A stretch of DNA of 20,147 bases from Pseudomonadota bacterium (GTDB taxonomy: Bacteria > Pseudomonadota > Alphaproteobacteria > Rhizobiales > Devosiaceae): positions 1-20,147 of the forward strand of contig JAEYYP010000357.1 of NCBI GenBank assembly GCA_023428425.1. Reading direction: 5' to 3'. How positions within the stretch are numbered: the first letter of the stretch is position 1; every line of letters starts with the position of its first letter. Positions 7,974 to 14,662 of the stretch are shown piece after piece. The notes beneath the pieces were generated by a model. That model was not told the DNA's origin, did no database searches, and saw only the letters and a program-made list of their open reading frames with translations. The position numbers were made by a program, and so were the translations under genes.

Positions 7974-8156
7974 TCGACTACCAGGCGTCGGACTTCATGG
8001 CGGACGGGCGCCAGTACGATCTGATCATCGACATGGTGGCCCGTCGCTCGCCAGGTACATACGCGCAGGCGCTGAAGGATGGCGGTCGGCTGGTGGTGGT
8101 GGGTGGCAAGATTGGCGCCCTGCTGCAGGTGGCCGTGCTTGGTGGCATGGTTGGCC

Positions 8157-8164
8157 GGAAGCGG
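8157..8164 (-). repeat. Right inverted repeat of the flipped segment (GGAAGCGG)
   Basis: Exact 8-bp inverted partner of 7966-7973. Both copies are next to a GGCC, but not in mirrored positions. In the native gene the repeats encode Arg-Phe near residue 195 and Arg-Lys-Arg at the far junction. Confidence 0.8.
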
Positions 8165-8758
8165 CTTGCTCCCAGCGAGTGCACGCGCTCATCTTTCACT
8201 GCGTGGTCTATGCCGGTGACGCTGACTCCCAGCGCGATCGCCATCTGCACGGCGAAGGTCCCTACCCCGCCGCCGGCGCCGTTGATCAGCACGTCGCTTT
8301 GCGGCCCGATACTAGGCGAGCTCCGCAGCGCCTGCAGGGCGAGTGCCCCGGCCTGCGGCAGTGCTGCTGCCTTGACGAAGCTCAGTCCCGACGGGATGTG
8401 CGCGAGTTCCCCTGCCCTGGCTACGGCATATTCCGCGAAGCCGCCCCACTTGCCTTCCGACAGGTCGCCGAACACATGGTCGCCCGGCAGAAATGCGGAG
8501 ACCCCATCGCCCACTGCTTCCACAGTGCCGGCAATATCCGCGCCGAGCACCTGCCGCTTCGGTTTGAAGGGTGCTTCGAGCCGGCCGAGCGGCGAGCCGG
8601 TCAGCAGGTCCAAATCCCAGGAATTGACGGACGCGGCCCGGACCCGGACAAGCACCTCGCCCGGGCCGGGCGTGGGCTGCGGCAAGTCGACCAGCCGCAG
8701 CACCTCATGCGGCGGGCCATATCGTTCGTAGACGAGGGCCCGCACGGTCGAGCGAGCT

Positions 8759-10033
8759 CTAGCCGCGCAGGATCGACGTGCCGGCGTACTTCGCCGCGCC
8801 CGCGAGCTGCTCCTCGATGCGGATCAGTTGGTTGTACTTGGCAAGCCGGTCCGAGCGGCTCAGCGAGCCGGTCTTGATCTGCCCGCAGTTGCAGGCCACC
8901 GCGAGGTCGGCGATCGTCGAGTCCTCGGTCTCGCCCGAGCGGTGAGACATCACTGAAGTATACCCGGCACGGTGCGCCGTATCGACGGCGTCCAGAGTCT
9001 CGGAGAGCGAGCCGATCTGGTTCACCTTGACGAGGATCGAGTTCGCGACGCCCATCTTGATGCCGGAGCGCAGGCGCTCGGTGTTGGTGACGAACAGGTC
9101 GTCGCCGACGAGCTGCACCTTCTTGCCGAGCAGGTCGGTCAGGATTTTCCAGCCTTCCCAGTCATCCTCGCCCATGCCGTCCTCGATGGTGATGATCGGG
9201 AACTTGTCGACCAGCCCGGCGAGGAACTTGGCGTTCTCTTCCGACGAGAGCGACTTGCCCTCGCCTTCCATCTCGTACTTGCCGCCCTTGAAGTACTCGG
9301 TCGAGGCGCAGTCGAGACCCAGGTACACGTCCTTGCCGGGCGAGTAGCCGGCCTTCTCGATCGACTTGACGATGTAGTCGAGCGCCACTTCGGCCGAACT
9401 CAGGTTCGGGGCGAAGCCGCCTTCGTCACCGACATTGGTGTTGTGGCCATCGGCACCCAGGCTCTTCTTCAGCGTGTGGAAGATTTCCGAGCCGATCTGC
9501 ACCGCATGGGCGATCGATTCAGCGCCCACCGGCAGGATCATGAATTCCTGCATGTCGATCGGGTTGTCGGCATGGGCGCCGCCATTGATGATGTTCATCA
9601 TCGGCACCGGCAGCACATGGGCGTTCGGCCCGCCAATGTAGCGATAGAGCGGCAGCGAGCTCGACTCGGCCGCGGCCTTGGCCACTGCGAGCGACACGCC
9701 GAGGATGGCGTTGGCGCCGATCCGGCTCTTGTTGGCAGTGCCGTCGAGCTCGATCAGGGTGCGATCGACCTCAATCTGGTCGAGCGCGTCGAGGCCCTGG
9801 ATCTCCGAGAAGATCTCGGTATTGACGAAGTCCACCGCCTTGGTCACGCCCTTGCCGAGGAACGGCTTGCCGCCGTCGCGCAGCTCCACCGCCTCATGAG
9901 CGCCGGTGGACGCGCCCGAGGGAACGATCGCGCGGCCGAAGCTGCCATCATCGAGCACCACGTCCACTTCCACGGTGGGATTGCCGCGGCTGTCGAAAAC
10001 CTGCCGGCCGGTGACGTCGATGATGGTGGACAT
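8759..10033 (-). CDS. eno: Enolase (phosphopyruvate hydratase)
   Basis: 424 residues, full length. It converts 2-phosphoglycerate to phosphoenolpyruvate in glycolysis, cytoplasmic, Mg-dependent. Visible features are the flexible loop SGAST (39-43), GGAHADN with His154, and catalytic Glu204 in GDEGGFAPN. Mg ligands are Asp241, Glu284 and Asp311, catalytic Lys336 is in ILVKVNQIG, and the signature SHRSGETED is at 363-371. The ATG at 10033 has a strong AGGAGAGG site at 10047-10040. It is about 95 bp downstream of the preceding gene, with several inverted repeats in between, so it probably has its own promoter or leader control. The broken reductase gene follows after 13 bp. Confidence 0.98.
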   Translation of the reverse strand: MSTIIDVTGRQVFDSRGNPTVEVDVVLDDGSFGRAIVPSGASTGAHEAVELRDGGKPFLGKGVTKAVDFVNTEIFSEIQGLDALDQIEVDRTLIELDGTANKSRIGANAILGVSLAVAKAAAESSSLPLYRYIGGPNAHVLPVPMMNIINGGAHADNPIDMQEFMILPVGAESIAHAVQIGSEIFHTLKKSLGADGHNTNVGDEGGFAPNLSSAEVALDYIVKSIEKAGYSPGKDVYLGLDCASTEYFKGGKYEMEGEGKSLSSEENAKFLAGLVDKFPIITIEDGMGEDDWEGWKILTDLLGKKVQLVGDDLFVTNTERLRSGIKMGVANSILVKVNQIGSLSETLDAVDTAHRAGYTSVMSHRSGETEDSTIADLAVACNCGQIKTGSLSRSDRLAKYNQLIRIEEQLAGAAKYAGTSILRG

Positions 10034-10051
10034 GGGCTGCCTCTCCTGGGT

Positions 10052-10063
10052 GCAATCGATTGC
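10052..10063. promoter_or_regulatory. 12-bp perfect palindrome in the eno leader
   Basis: GCAATCGATTGC reads the same on both strands and ends 4 bp before the eno Shine-Dalgarno site. It could be an operator for a dimeric regulator or simply chance; no known consensus is recognised. Confidence 0.3.
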
Positions 10064-10068
10064 TCGAC

Positions 10069-10087
10069 GCCCTTGTTAGACAAGGGC
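10069..10087. promoter_or_regulatory. Hairpin-forming inverted repeat upstream of eno
   Basis: GCCCTTG, a 5-base loop, then CAAGGGC: a 7-bp perfect stem. Located 36-54 bp upstream of the eno start. There is no T-run after it on the minus strand, so it is not an ordinary terminator; a 5'-leader structure or operator is possible. Confidence 0.35.
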
Positions 10088-10105
10088 TGTGACAACTGGA
10101 AGGGG

Positions 10106-10125
10106 CCGCGAGAAAAATCTCGCGG
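10106..10125 (-). terminator. Possible hairpin terminator after the upstream gene
   Basis: CCGCGAG, 6-base loop, CTCGCGG: a 7-bp GC-rich stem starting 3 bp after the stop codon of the 149-residue protein. On the minus strand the T-run (ATTTTT) lies in the loop and the 3' side is CCCCTTCC, so it lacks a proper U-tract. It may be a weak terminator or a 3'-end stabilising hairpin. Confidence 0.35.
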
Positions 10126-10128
10126 GCG

Positions 10129-10578
10129 CTAGATGCGCTGCCAGATCGCCCGTATGGGATGGCCGAGCGCCTCGCCCAGCCGGCGCAGCGTTGCCTCGTC
10201 GAGTTGCTCGATGCCGGGCTCCGTTGCCGTGATGGCGAATTGCGCGAAGCCCTGCGGCATGTCGTAGAGGAGGTCGTTGAGCGACGACGGCCGGCCGCAG
10301 CACGGCATGGTAACACCGAGATCGCCGAAGGAGACGTCATTGGCGCGGTCCATCGCCCCTGGCCACCAGTCGGTGACATCGGCGCCGCAGTGCGGGCAGG
10401 TCACGCCCTTGAAGTTGTCACCGGCGTCGAAGAACTCGACTTCATCCATGATGAAGCCCTCGACCTCCTCGGCATCGGGGACCAGTTCGGCCACGAGGTT
10501 GCCGGCCTTGTCGGCGGCCGTGTCATCAGGCGTCCAGTTCGGATCGGTCGGGATCAGGATCAGGTAGTTATCGGACAT
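10129..10578 (-). CDS. Protein of unknown function with CPHC and PCC cysteine motifs
   Basis: 149 residues from the ATG at 10578, which has GGAGG six bases upstream; a TTG nine codons earlier was rejected. The protein is acidic, soluble, and has no signal peptide. Cysteines 61 and 64 (CPHCG) and 93 and 94 (PCCG) could form a small zinc site, like a split zinc ribbon. Other marked blocks are an N-terminal NYLILIPTDPNWTP and a C-terminal GHPIRAIWQRI. I do not recognise the family. Its start overlaps the end of the epimerase gene by 11 bp, so the two are translated together and may act in one process. Confidence 0.85.
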   Translation of the reverse strand: MSDNYLILIPTDPNWTPDDTAADKAGNLVAELVPDAEEVEGFIMDEVEFFDAGDNFKGVTCPHCGADVTDWWPGAMDRANDVSFGDLGVTMPCCGRPSSLNDLLYDMPQGFAQFAITATEPGIEQLDEATLRRLGEALGHPIRAIWQRI

Positions 10579-11536
10579 TGCAGGCCTCCACGCGCCCTTC
10601 GGCAATCAGCCAGCGCACCGCTTCCTGCACCGCCTCGAGCGAGCCATAGCGCGGCGCGAAGCCGAGCAGCCGCCCGGCCTTGGCCATCGAGTGGCTGGGA
10701 CTGCGGACAATGTGCTCCCAGGTCGCCTCGGCGTCCCGGGCGTCGAGGCCGAGCTTCCATTCGTCGAACGGCAGGTAGCTGAGCTTTGGTTCGTGGCCGA
10801 ACCAGCGGTACATGGCTTCGGCGTAGCCGCGCAGATTCACTGCCTGTGGTGATACCGCGTTGAACGCTTCGCCCACTGCCGTCGAGCGGCTCGCGATGAT
10901 CGCCATCACCAACCGCGCAAGGTCGGAGGCGTGCACATGATGCACCGTCTCCTGACCGTAGTTCGGCAGGGCCAGCGGCTCGCCACGCGCGATGGTGTTG
11001 AAAGCCTCTACGTTGAAGTGGCCCGCGGGATTCAGCGGCGCCCAGCCCGGCCCCACGATGTGCCCCGGCCGGAACACCGTCGCCGGAAAGCCGCTCTTCC
11101 GCGCTTCGCCGAGCAGGTACGTTTCGATCGCCGCCTTCTGCGTCCCGTATTCGCCGAAGGCGTTGTGCGGCTGGTCCTCGGTGGCGGGCACCGCGGTGTT
11201 GTGTCCGTAGACCCAGATCGTTCCGCAATGGATGAAATGCTGCACCGAGCCCCTGAGCGCGTTGACCAGGTGACGTGCGCTGTCGAGCGTGAAACAGATC
11301 ATGTCGATGACGATATCGCCGCCGAGGGCCGCGACGCGCTCGCCGAACGTACCGTCCGCTTCTGCCGCGTCGCGATCGAGCACCACCGTCTCCACCGCCG
11401 CCCAGGCCCCGTTCGGCTGGTATGGCGCCCGCTGGCCGCGGGTGACATTGACGACGCTGTGCCCTGCCTCGACCAGCAGTGGCACGAGGTAAGTCCCCAC
11501 ATGCCCGCTGCCTCCAATGATCACCACCCGCGCCAT
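10568..11536 (-). CDS. NAD-dependent epimerase/dehydratase (extended SDR family)
   Basis: 322 residues from the ATG at 11536, preceded by GGAGG at five bases' distance; a longer frame to 11593 has no such site. The Rossmann motif GGSGHVG is at 8-14, the HCGTIWVYG strand is at about 103-111, and the active-site YxxxK is Tyr130-Lys134 (EYGTQK). FRPGHIVGPG and HHVHASDLARLV are typical of extended SDR enzymes acting on nucleotide sugars or similar. The substrate cannot be told. The last 11 bp overlap the following gene. It lies 113 bp downstream of the YaiI-type gene. Confidence 0.9.
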   Translation of the reverse strand: MARVVIIGGSGHVGTYLVPLLVEAGHSVVNVTRGQRAPYQPNGAWAAVETVVLDRDAAEADGTFGERVAALGGDIVIDMICFTLDSARHLVNALRGSVQHFIHCGTIWVYGHNTAVPATEDQPHNAFGEYGTQKAAIETYLLGEARKSGFPATVFRPGHIVGPGWAPLNPAGHFNVEAFNTIARGEPLALPNYGQETVHHVHASDLARLVMAIIASRSTAVGEAFNAVSPQAVNLRGYAEAMYRWFGHEPKLSYLPFDEWKLGLDARDAEATWEHIVRSPSHSMAKAGRLLGFAPRYGSLEAVQEAVRWLIAEGRVEACNVR

Positions 11537-11649
11537 TCCAGCCTCCGTCCAACAATGCGGCGCGACCGTATCCAAGCGCCCGCCAATCCACAAACGTTAA
11601 TGCCGGGCAGGCGTCGTTGGAAAATCATGCTACGCGCCGGAACATATTC

Positions 11650-12099
11650 CTATCGGCGCTTTGCCTTGACCACGGCTTCGTCCAACGCCTGGAGGAAGGC
11701 TTGCCGGTCTTTCGCGGTGAACCCGGCATTGTAGCCCTTGCTCTCTCCGGTTTCGCGCAGGTGCTGGTTCAGTTCCCGCATCGCCAGCGCCATTCCGATC
11801 GAAGCCTCGGTGAACGACTTGCCGGTCGCCCCCAGCACCGTCGCACCCTTCGTCAGCGCGCGGCTCGCGAGCGGAATATCGTTGGTGCAGACGATGTCGC
11901 CCGCCTCGACATGTTCGACGATCCAGTCGTCGGCCGCGTCGGCACCCTGGGGCACCATGACGGTGCGGACCATCGGATCGCGCGATGGCCGGAGGCCGAA
12001 ATTGGCCACCATGGTCACCACGATGCCATGCCGCTCGGCCACGCGCAGCACCTCGTCCTTTACCGGCGACGCATCGGCATCGACGTAGATCTGCGGCAT
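11650..12099 (-). CDS. YaiI/YqxD family protein (UPF0178, DUF188)
   Basis: 149 residues from the ATG at 12099 (AGGAG about nine bases upstream); an ATG seven codons earlier lacks a good site. The family pattern is clear: IYVDADASPVKDEV at the start, VANFGLRP, GADAADDWIVEHV, and DIVCTNDIPLASRAL. The conserved aspartates (VDADA, DD, ND) resemble a PIN-like/nuclease metal site, but the family's role is not established. It is divergent from the lipoprotein gene at 12175, with 75 bp between them for both promoters. Confidence 0.9.
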   Translation of the reverse strand: MPQIYVDADASPVKDEVLRVAERHGIVVTMVANFGLRPSRDPMVRTVMVPQGADAADDWIVEHVEAGDIVCTNDIPLASRALTKGATVLGATGKSFTEASIGMALAMRELNQHLRETGESKGYNAGFTAKDRQAFLQALDEAVVKAKRR

Positions 12100-12174
12100 G
12101 CGTGTGCGCTCCTGTCCCATTCGTGCCGCAATAGCGCGACAAGCGTGCCCCGGGTCAACTGCTTGGGATTCGTC

Positions 12175-12591
12175 ATGCGCCTCGGGATCGTCGCCACCAT
12201 CATCGCGTTGCCACTGCTCGCCGCCTGCAGCAACGAGCAGGCGCCGCCCCCCGCCGCGGAGACGCCCGCCGTAACCGCTCCCGCCGTGAAGGCGCCTGCA
12301 GTCCCGGCCGCCGCGAGCCTCCCGGCCGGCGCCCAGCCATTGATCGGCAAGTGGGCGGCGAGCCTCGGTAGTTGTGGCGACGCTGCCGCCGTCACTACCA
12401 TTACGGCAACCAGCTACGCCTCACCCGCAGGCAAGTGCGACATGAACCTCACGGCCAGCGGCGACGGCTTTGCCATCAGCTGTGGCAACACGCAGCTGAC
12501 GCTGGTGCCGGTTTTCGCGCCAAGCGGCGAAGGCATCAATGTCATCGCCGCCGACGGCAAGCGCCAGACCATCCTGCGCTGCACGCGCTGA
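12175..12591 (+). CDS. Small cysteine-rich lipoprotein, function unknown
   Basis: 138 residues. A lipoprotein signal with lipobox LAAC places lipidated Cys at 18, after a short hydrophobic helix (MRLGIVATIIALPLLAAC). A Pro/Ala/Val/Thr-rich spacer (about 22-50) with repeated PAV units follows, then a compact domain of about 85 residues with four cysteines (67, 88, 103, 136) that could make two disulfides in the periplasm. The text ISCGNTQLTLVPV...RQTILRCTR suggests a small beta-structure, possibly like protease-inhibitor or lysozyme-inhibitor folds, but I cannot assign a family. It converges on the next gene with a 6-bp gap. Confidence 0.82.
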   Translation: MRLGIVATIIALPLLAACSNEQAPPPAAETPAVTAPAVKAPAVPAAASLPAGAQPLIGKWAASLGSCGDAAAVTTITATSYASPAGKCDMNLTASGDGFAISCGNTQLTLVPVFAPSGEGINVIAADGKRQTILRCTR

Positions 12592-12597
12592 GGCGCA

Positions 12598-12972
12598 TCA
12601 GTCAACCTGGTTGAGGGCAATGATGTTGCCCTCGGAATCCTTGCACCAGGCGGTCTTCATGCCGCCCATGCTGGCGACGCCGTTCTCGGTCTTGAAACCC
12701 GGGAAGTCATAGTCGATGAACCTCACGCCCTTGCCGCGCAGCACCGTCATGTCGGCGGCGAGGTCAGGTGACTCGAAGGTCAGCATCGTCGCCTGGTTGG
12801 TCCCCGCGTAACCTGACCGGTACAGGAACATGGTTGCGCCGTTGAGGTGGTACATCGTCCCGTCGCCGACACGTTCACCGGGCTCCAGCCCGAGCTTGTC
12901 GCGATACCACGAAACCGCCCGTTCGACGTCCTGGACGGGGATCATCCCCATTGCGGCACGTTCCTTGAACAT
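12598..12972 (-). CDS. Glyoxalase/VOC-fold protein
   Basis: 124 residues, the size of a single two-module VOC protein. Typical marks are MGMIPVQDVERAVSWYRDKL near the start, LGLEPGERVGDG, and the C-terminal WCKDSEGNIIALNQ, which ends in the usual metal-side strand. VOC proteins include glyoxalases, dioxygenases and antibiotic-binding proteins; the substrate is unknown. The ATG at 12972 has a strong GAGGAGG site. It is a single-gene unit divergent from the thiazoline hydrolase-like gene. Confidence 0.85.
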   Translation of the reverse strand: MFKERAAMGMIPVQDVERAVSWYRDKLGLEPGERVGDGTMYHLNGATMFLYRSGYAGTNQATMLTFESPDLAADMTVLRGKGVRFIDYDFPGFKTENGVASMGGMKTAWCKDSEGNIIALNQVD

Positions 12973-13134
12973 GGCTTCCTCCTCGCTTGGGCGCCTTCAG
13001 GAACAGCCGGCGACTTTCCGGGTTCGAAAGCGCGACACATTAGAGACTATTTTCGGCTCGACAGGCGCGACCCTTTGCGGGGTTTCGTCAGCGCCGGCCT
13101 GCTGCCACTATCGCACGAACCGAAGGCAACGCAC
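12973..13134. promoter_or_regulatory. Divergent intergenic region (162 bp), longest gap in the window
   Basis: It lies between the start codons of two divergent genes, so promoters for both should be here. An AT-richer patch at about 13036-13051 (CACATTAGAGACTATT) stands out; CTATTT resembles an alphaproteobacterial -10, but its -35 partner is poor. No clear operator or hairpin is seen. Confidence 0.3.
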
Positions 13135-13593
13135 ATGACCCCGTTCGAGCGCATCACCACTCAGGTCCAGGCCCAGATCCCGCTGGTGCGGGCCATGGAG
13201 GCCGCCCTTGGCAAGCCGGAAGCGCACAGGCTCATCCGCGACGCACTTGATCGGGCCAACCGAGAGATCGTCGGCGCCCGCGGCTCGCTCCTCGACATCC
13301 CGACCCTCGCCGCCGAGTTCGCCGGCTTCGGCAAGGGTATCCGCTACGAGTTCGAGACGCTGGAGCAGACCGACACCGTACTTCGCAATCAGGTTAATCA
13401 CTGCGACTACGCCGAGTTCATGGAGCAGATCGGCGCCCGCGACCTGGGCGAGCTCCTGATCTGCAACTCCGATTTCGCCATGGCCGACGAACTCGGGCTC
13501 AAGCTCGAGCGGTCGAAAACGTGCATGAACGGCGATGGTTCGTGCGACTTCTGCTACAAGGTGAAGTCAAAGCAGCAGTCCCGGTCGACCTGA
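13135..13593 (+). CDS. L-2-amino-thiazoline-4-carboxylic acid hydrolase family protein
   Basis: 152 residues from the ATG at 13135 (GAAGG upstream). The C-terminal half carries the family pattern: NHCDYAEFMEQIG with Cys90, LGELLICNSDFAMAD with Cys110 and Asp113, then the conserved G-x-C-D-F end (GDGSCDFCYK, Cys137 and Cys140). In Pseudomonas the named enzyme opens the thiazoline ring on the route to L-cysteine. Most homologs are of unproven function, so the activity here is uncertain. There is no signal peptide. It ends 5 bp before the queA stop (convergent). Confidence 0.75.
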   Translation: MTPFERITTQVQAQIPLVRAMEAALGKPEAHRLIRDALDRANREIVGARGSLLDIPTLAAEFAGFGKGIRYEFETLEQTDTVLRNQVNHCDYAEFMEQIGARDLGELLICNSDFAMADELGLKLERSKTCMNGDGSCDFCYKVKSKQQSRST

Positions 13594-13598
13594 GCGAC

Positions 13599-14648
13599 CT
13601 ACTCGCGGAACAGCAACGAGCTATCCCCGTACGAGTAGAATCGATACCCCGTCGCGATGGCGTGCCGATAGGCCGCGTGCATGGTGTCGAAGCCGGCGAA
13701 GGCGCTGACCAGCATGAACAGGGTCGAGCGTGGCAGATGAAAGTTGGTCATCAGCACGTCCACCGCGTTGAAGCGGTAGCCGGGGGTGATGAAGATGTCG
13801 GTGTCGCCGGTGAACGGCTTCAGCTCGCCATCGCGTGAAGCTGTTTCCAGCAGACGCAGGCTGGTGGTGCCGACGGCGACGATGCGGCCGCCTTTCGTCT
13901 TCGCGGCGAGGATGCGTTCGACAACCTCGGCTGGGAGTTCGCCCCATTCGGCGTGCATCTTGTGGTCTGCGGTGTCGTCGGCCTTGACCGGAAGAAATGT
14001 CCCTGCCCCGACGTGGAGTGTCACGCGTTCGATGGTGACGCCCAACGCTGTCAGTTCGTCGAGCAGCTCGGGAGTGAAGTGGAGGCCGGCGGTGGGGGCG
14101 GCGACCGCGCCGTCCTTCCGGGCATAGACAGTCTGGTAGTCGGACTTGTCGCGCTCCTCGAGCCCACGCTTCAGCCCGATATAGGGCGGCAGCGGCATGG
14201 CCCCGTGCGCCTTGATGATTTCGTCGAGCTCGGCACCAGCAAGCTCGAAGCGCAGGGTGACTTCGCCGCCTTCGGCCTTGTCACTCACGGTGGCGATGAT
14301 GCTGCCATCGTCGCCGAGTTCCAGGCGATCACCCTTCTCCAGCTTCTTGGCGGGACGCGCGAAGGCCTTCCAGCTTGCGGCATCGACGCGCTTGTGGAGG
14401 TTGAAGCTGACGCCGGCCCGAAGCTCGCCACGGACGCGCGCGCCGGTCAGTTCGGCGGGCAGGACGCGGGTATCGTTGACCACGAGCACATCGCCAGCGC
14501 GCAGGAGGGTAAGGAGGTCGCGGACATGGCGATCGGCAAGCGCTGCGCCGGGGCGCACGACAAGCATGCGAGCGCTGTCGCGCGGCTCCACCGGATGAAG
14601 CGCGATGTTCTCGGGCGGGAGTTCGAAATCGAAGTCGTCTACTTTCAC
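13599..14648 (-). CDS. queA: S-adenosylmethionine:tRNA ribosyltransferase-isomerase
   Basis: 349 residues from a GTG at 14648, chosen because the family begins (M)KVDDFDFELP; upstream the frame runs through another gene and is not conserved. Motifs seen are NDTRVLPAEL (58-67), AAPTAGLHFTPELL, HVGAGTFLPVKADDTADHKM, TTSLRLLE, TDIFITPGY and TNFHLPRSTL. It adds the ribosyl part of S-adenosylmethionine to preQ1 in tRNA, giving epoxyqueuosine. It is the last gene of the coaD-ppiA-ppiB-exported protein-queA operon, 14 bp after its neighbour. The tRNA-guanine transglycosylase gene that often follows queA is not here; the next gene is convergent. Confidence 0.97.
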   Translation of the reverse strand: MKVDDFDFELPPENIALHPVEPRDSARMLVVRPGAALADRHVRDLLTLLRAGDVLVVNDTRVLPAELTGARVRGELRAGVSFNLHKRVDAASWKAFARPAKKLEKGDRLELGDDGSIIATVSDKAEGGEVTLRFELAGAELDEIIKAHGAMPLPPYIGLKRGLEERDKSDYQTVYARKDGAVAAPTAGLHFTPELLDELTALGVTIERVTLHVGAGTFLPVKADDTADHKMHAEWGELPAEVVERILAAKTKGGRIVAVGTTSLRLLETASRDGELKPFTGDTDIFITPGYRFNAVDVLMTNFHLPRSTLFMLVSAFAGFDTMHAAYRHAIATGYRFYSYGDSSLLFRE

Positions 14649-14662
14649 GGCGCGCCCTGCAC

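Larger units (their letters stand above)
7966..8164. other. Inverted DNA segment inside the MDR reductase gene
   Basis: This 199-bp segment carries coding sequence for the reductase's central Rossmann part on the plus strand, while both flanks code on the minus strand. Its ends are the exact inverted repeat CCGCTTCC / GGAAGCGG. The joins are in frame in the flipped state: ...GCA AGC CGC TTC C joins TC GAC TAC CAG at one end, and CGG AAG CGG joins GGC CAG CAC ATG at the other. No stop codon interrupts the segment in its native frame, so the inversion is recent or still reversible. An assembly error is the main alternative. Confidence 0.88.
7774..8745 (-). pseudogene. Zinc-free medium-chain dehydrogenase/reductase (quinone oxidoreductase type), broken by an internal inversion
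   Basis: Read on the minus strand from a GTG at 8745, the first 196 residues are a normal MDR reductase: MRALVYERYGPPHEVLRL, GADIAGTVEAVG (about 68-79), and the NADP-binding GAGGGVG (156-162). After GASRF the frame turns into unrelated residues and stops at 7978, giving a 255-residue product with a foreign 59-residue tail. The missing middle (DYQASDFMADGRQYDLIIDM ... GGRLVVVGG) is on the plus strand at about 7974-8156. The C-terminus (HMSLLRYRPSNADNMELARR to VIGMAD) is back on the minus strand at 7965-7774. Turning 7966-8164 around gives one frame of exactly 323 codons plus stop, a normal family length. It starts 13 bp after the eno stop. As written it cannot form a whole nucleotide-binding domain, so it is inactive or phase-off. 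Confidence 0.9.

Noticed and set aside
7703..8731. Plus-strand frame of 342 codons as an independent gene
   Set aside because: Only the part at about 7974-8156 looks like real protein, and it is the inverted piece of the reductase; the flanks are shadow sequence.
13015..13035. TTCGAA-containing stretch resembling a tRNA T-arm
   Set aside because: No flanking stem, no acceptor or anticodon arm can be drawn around it.
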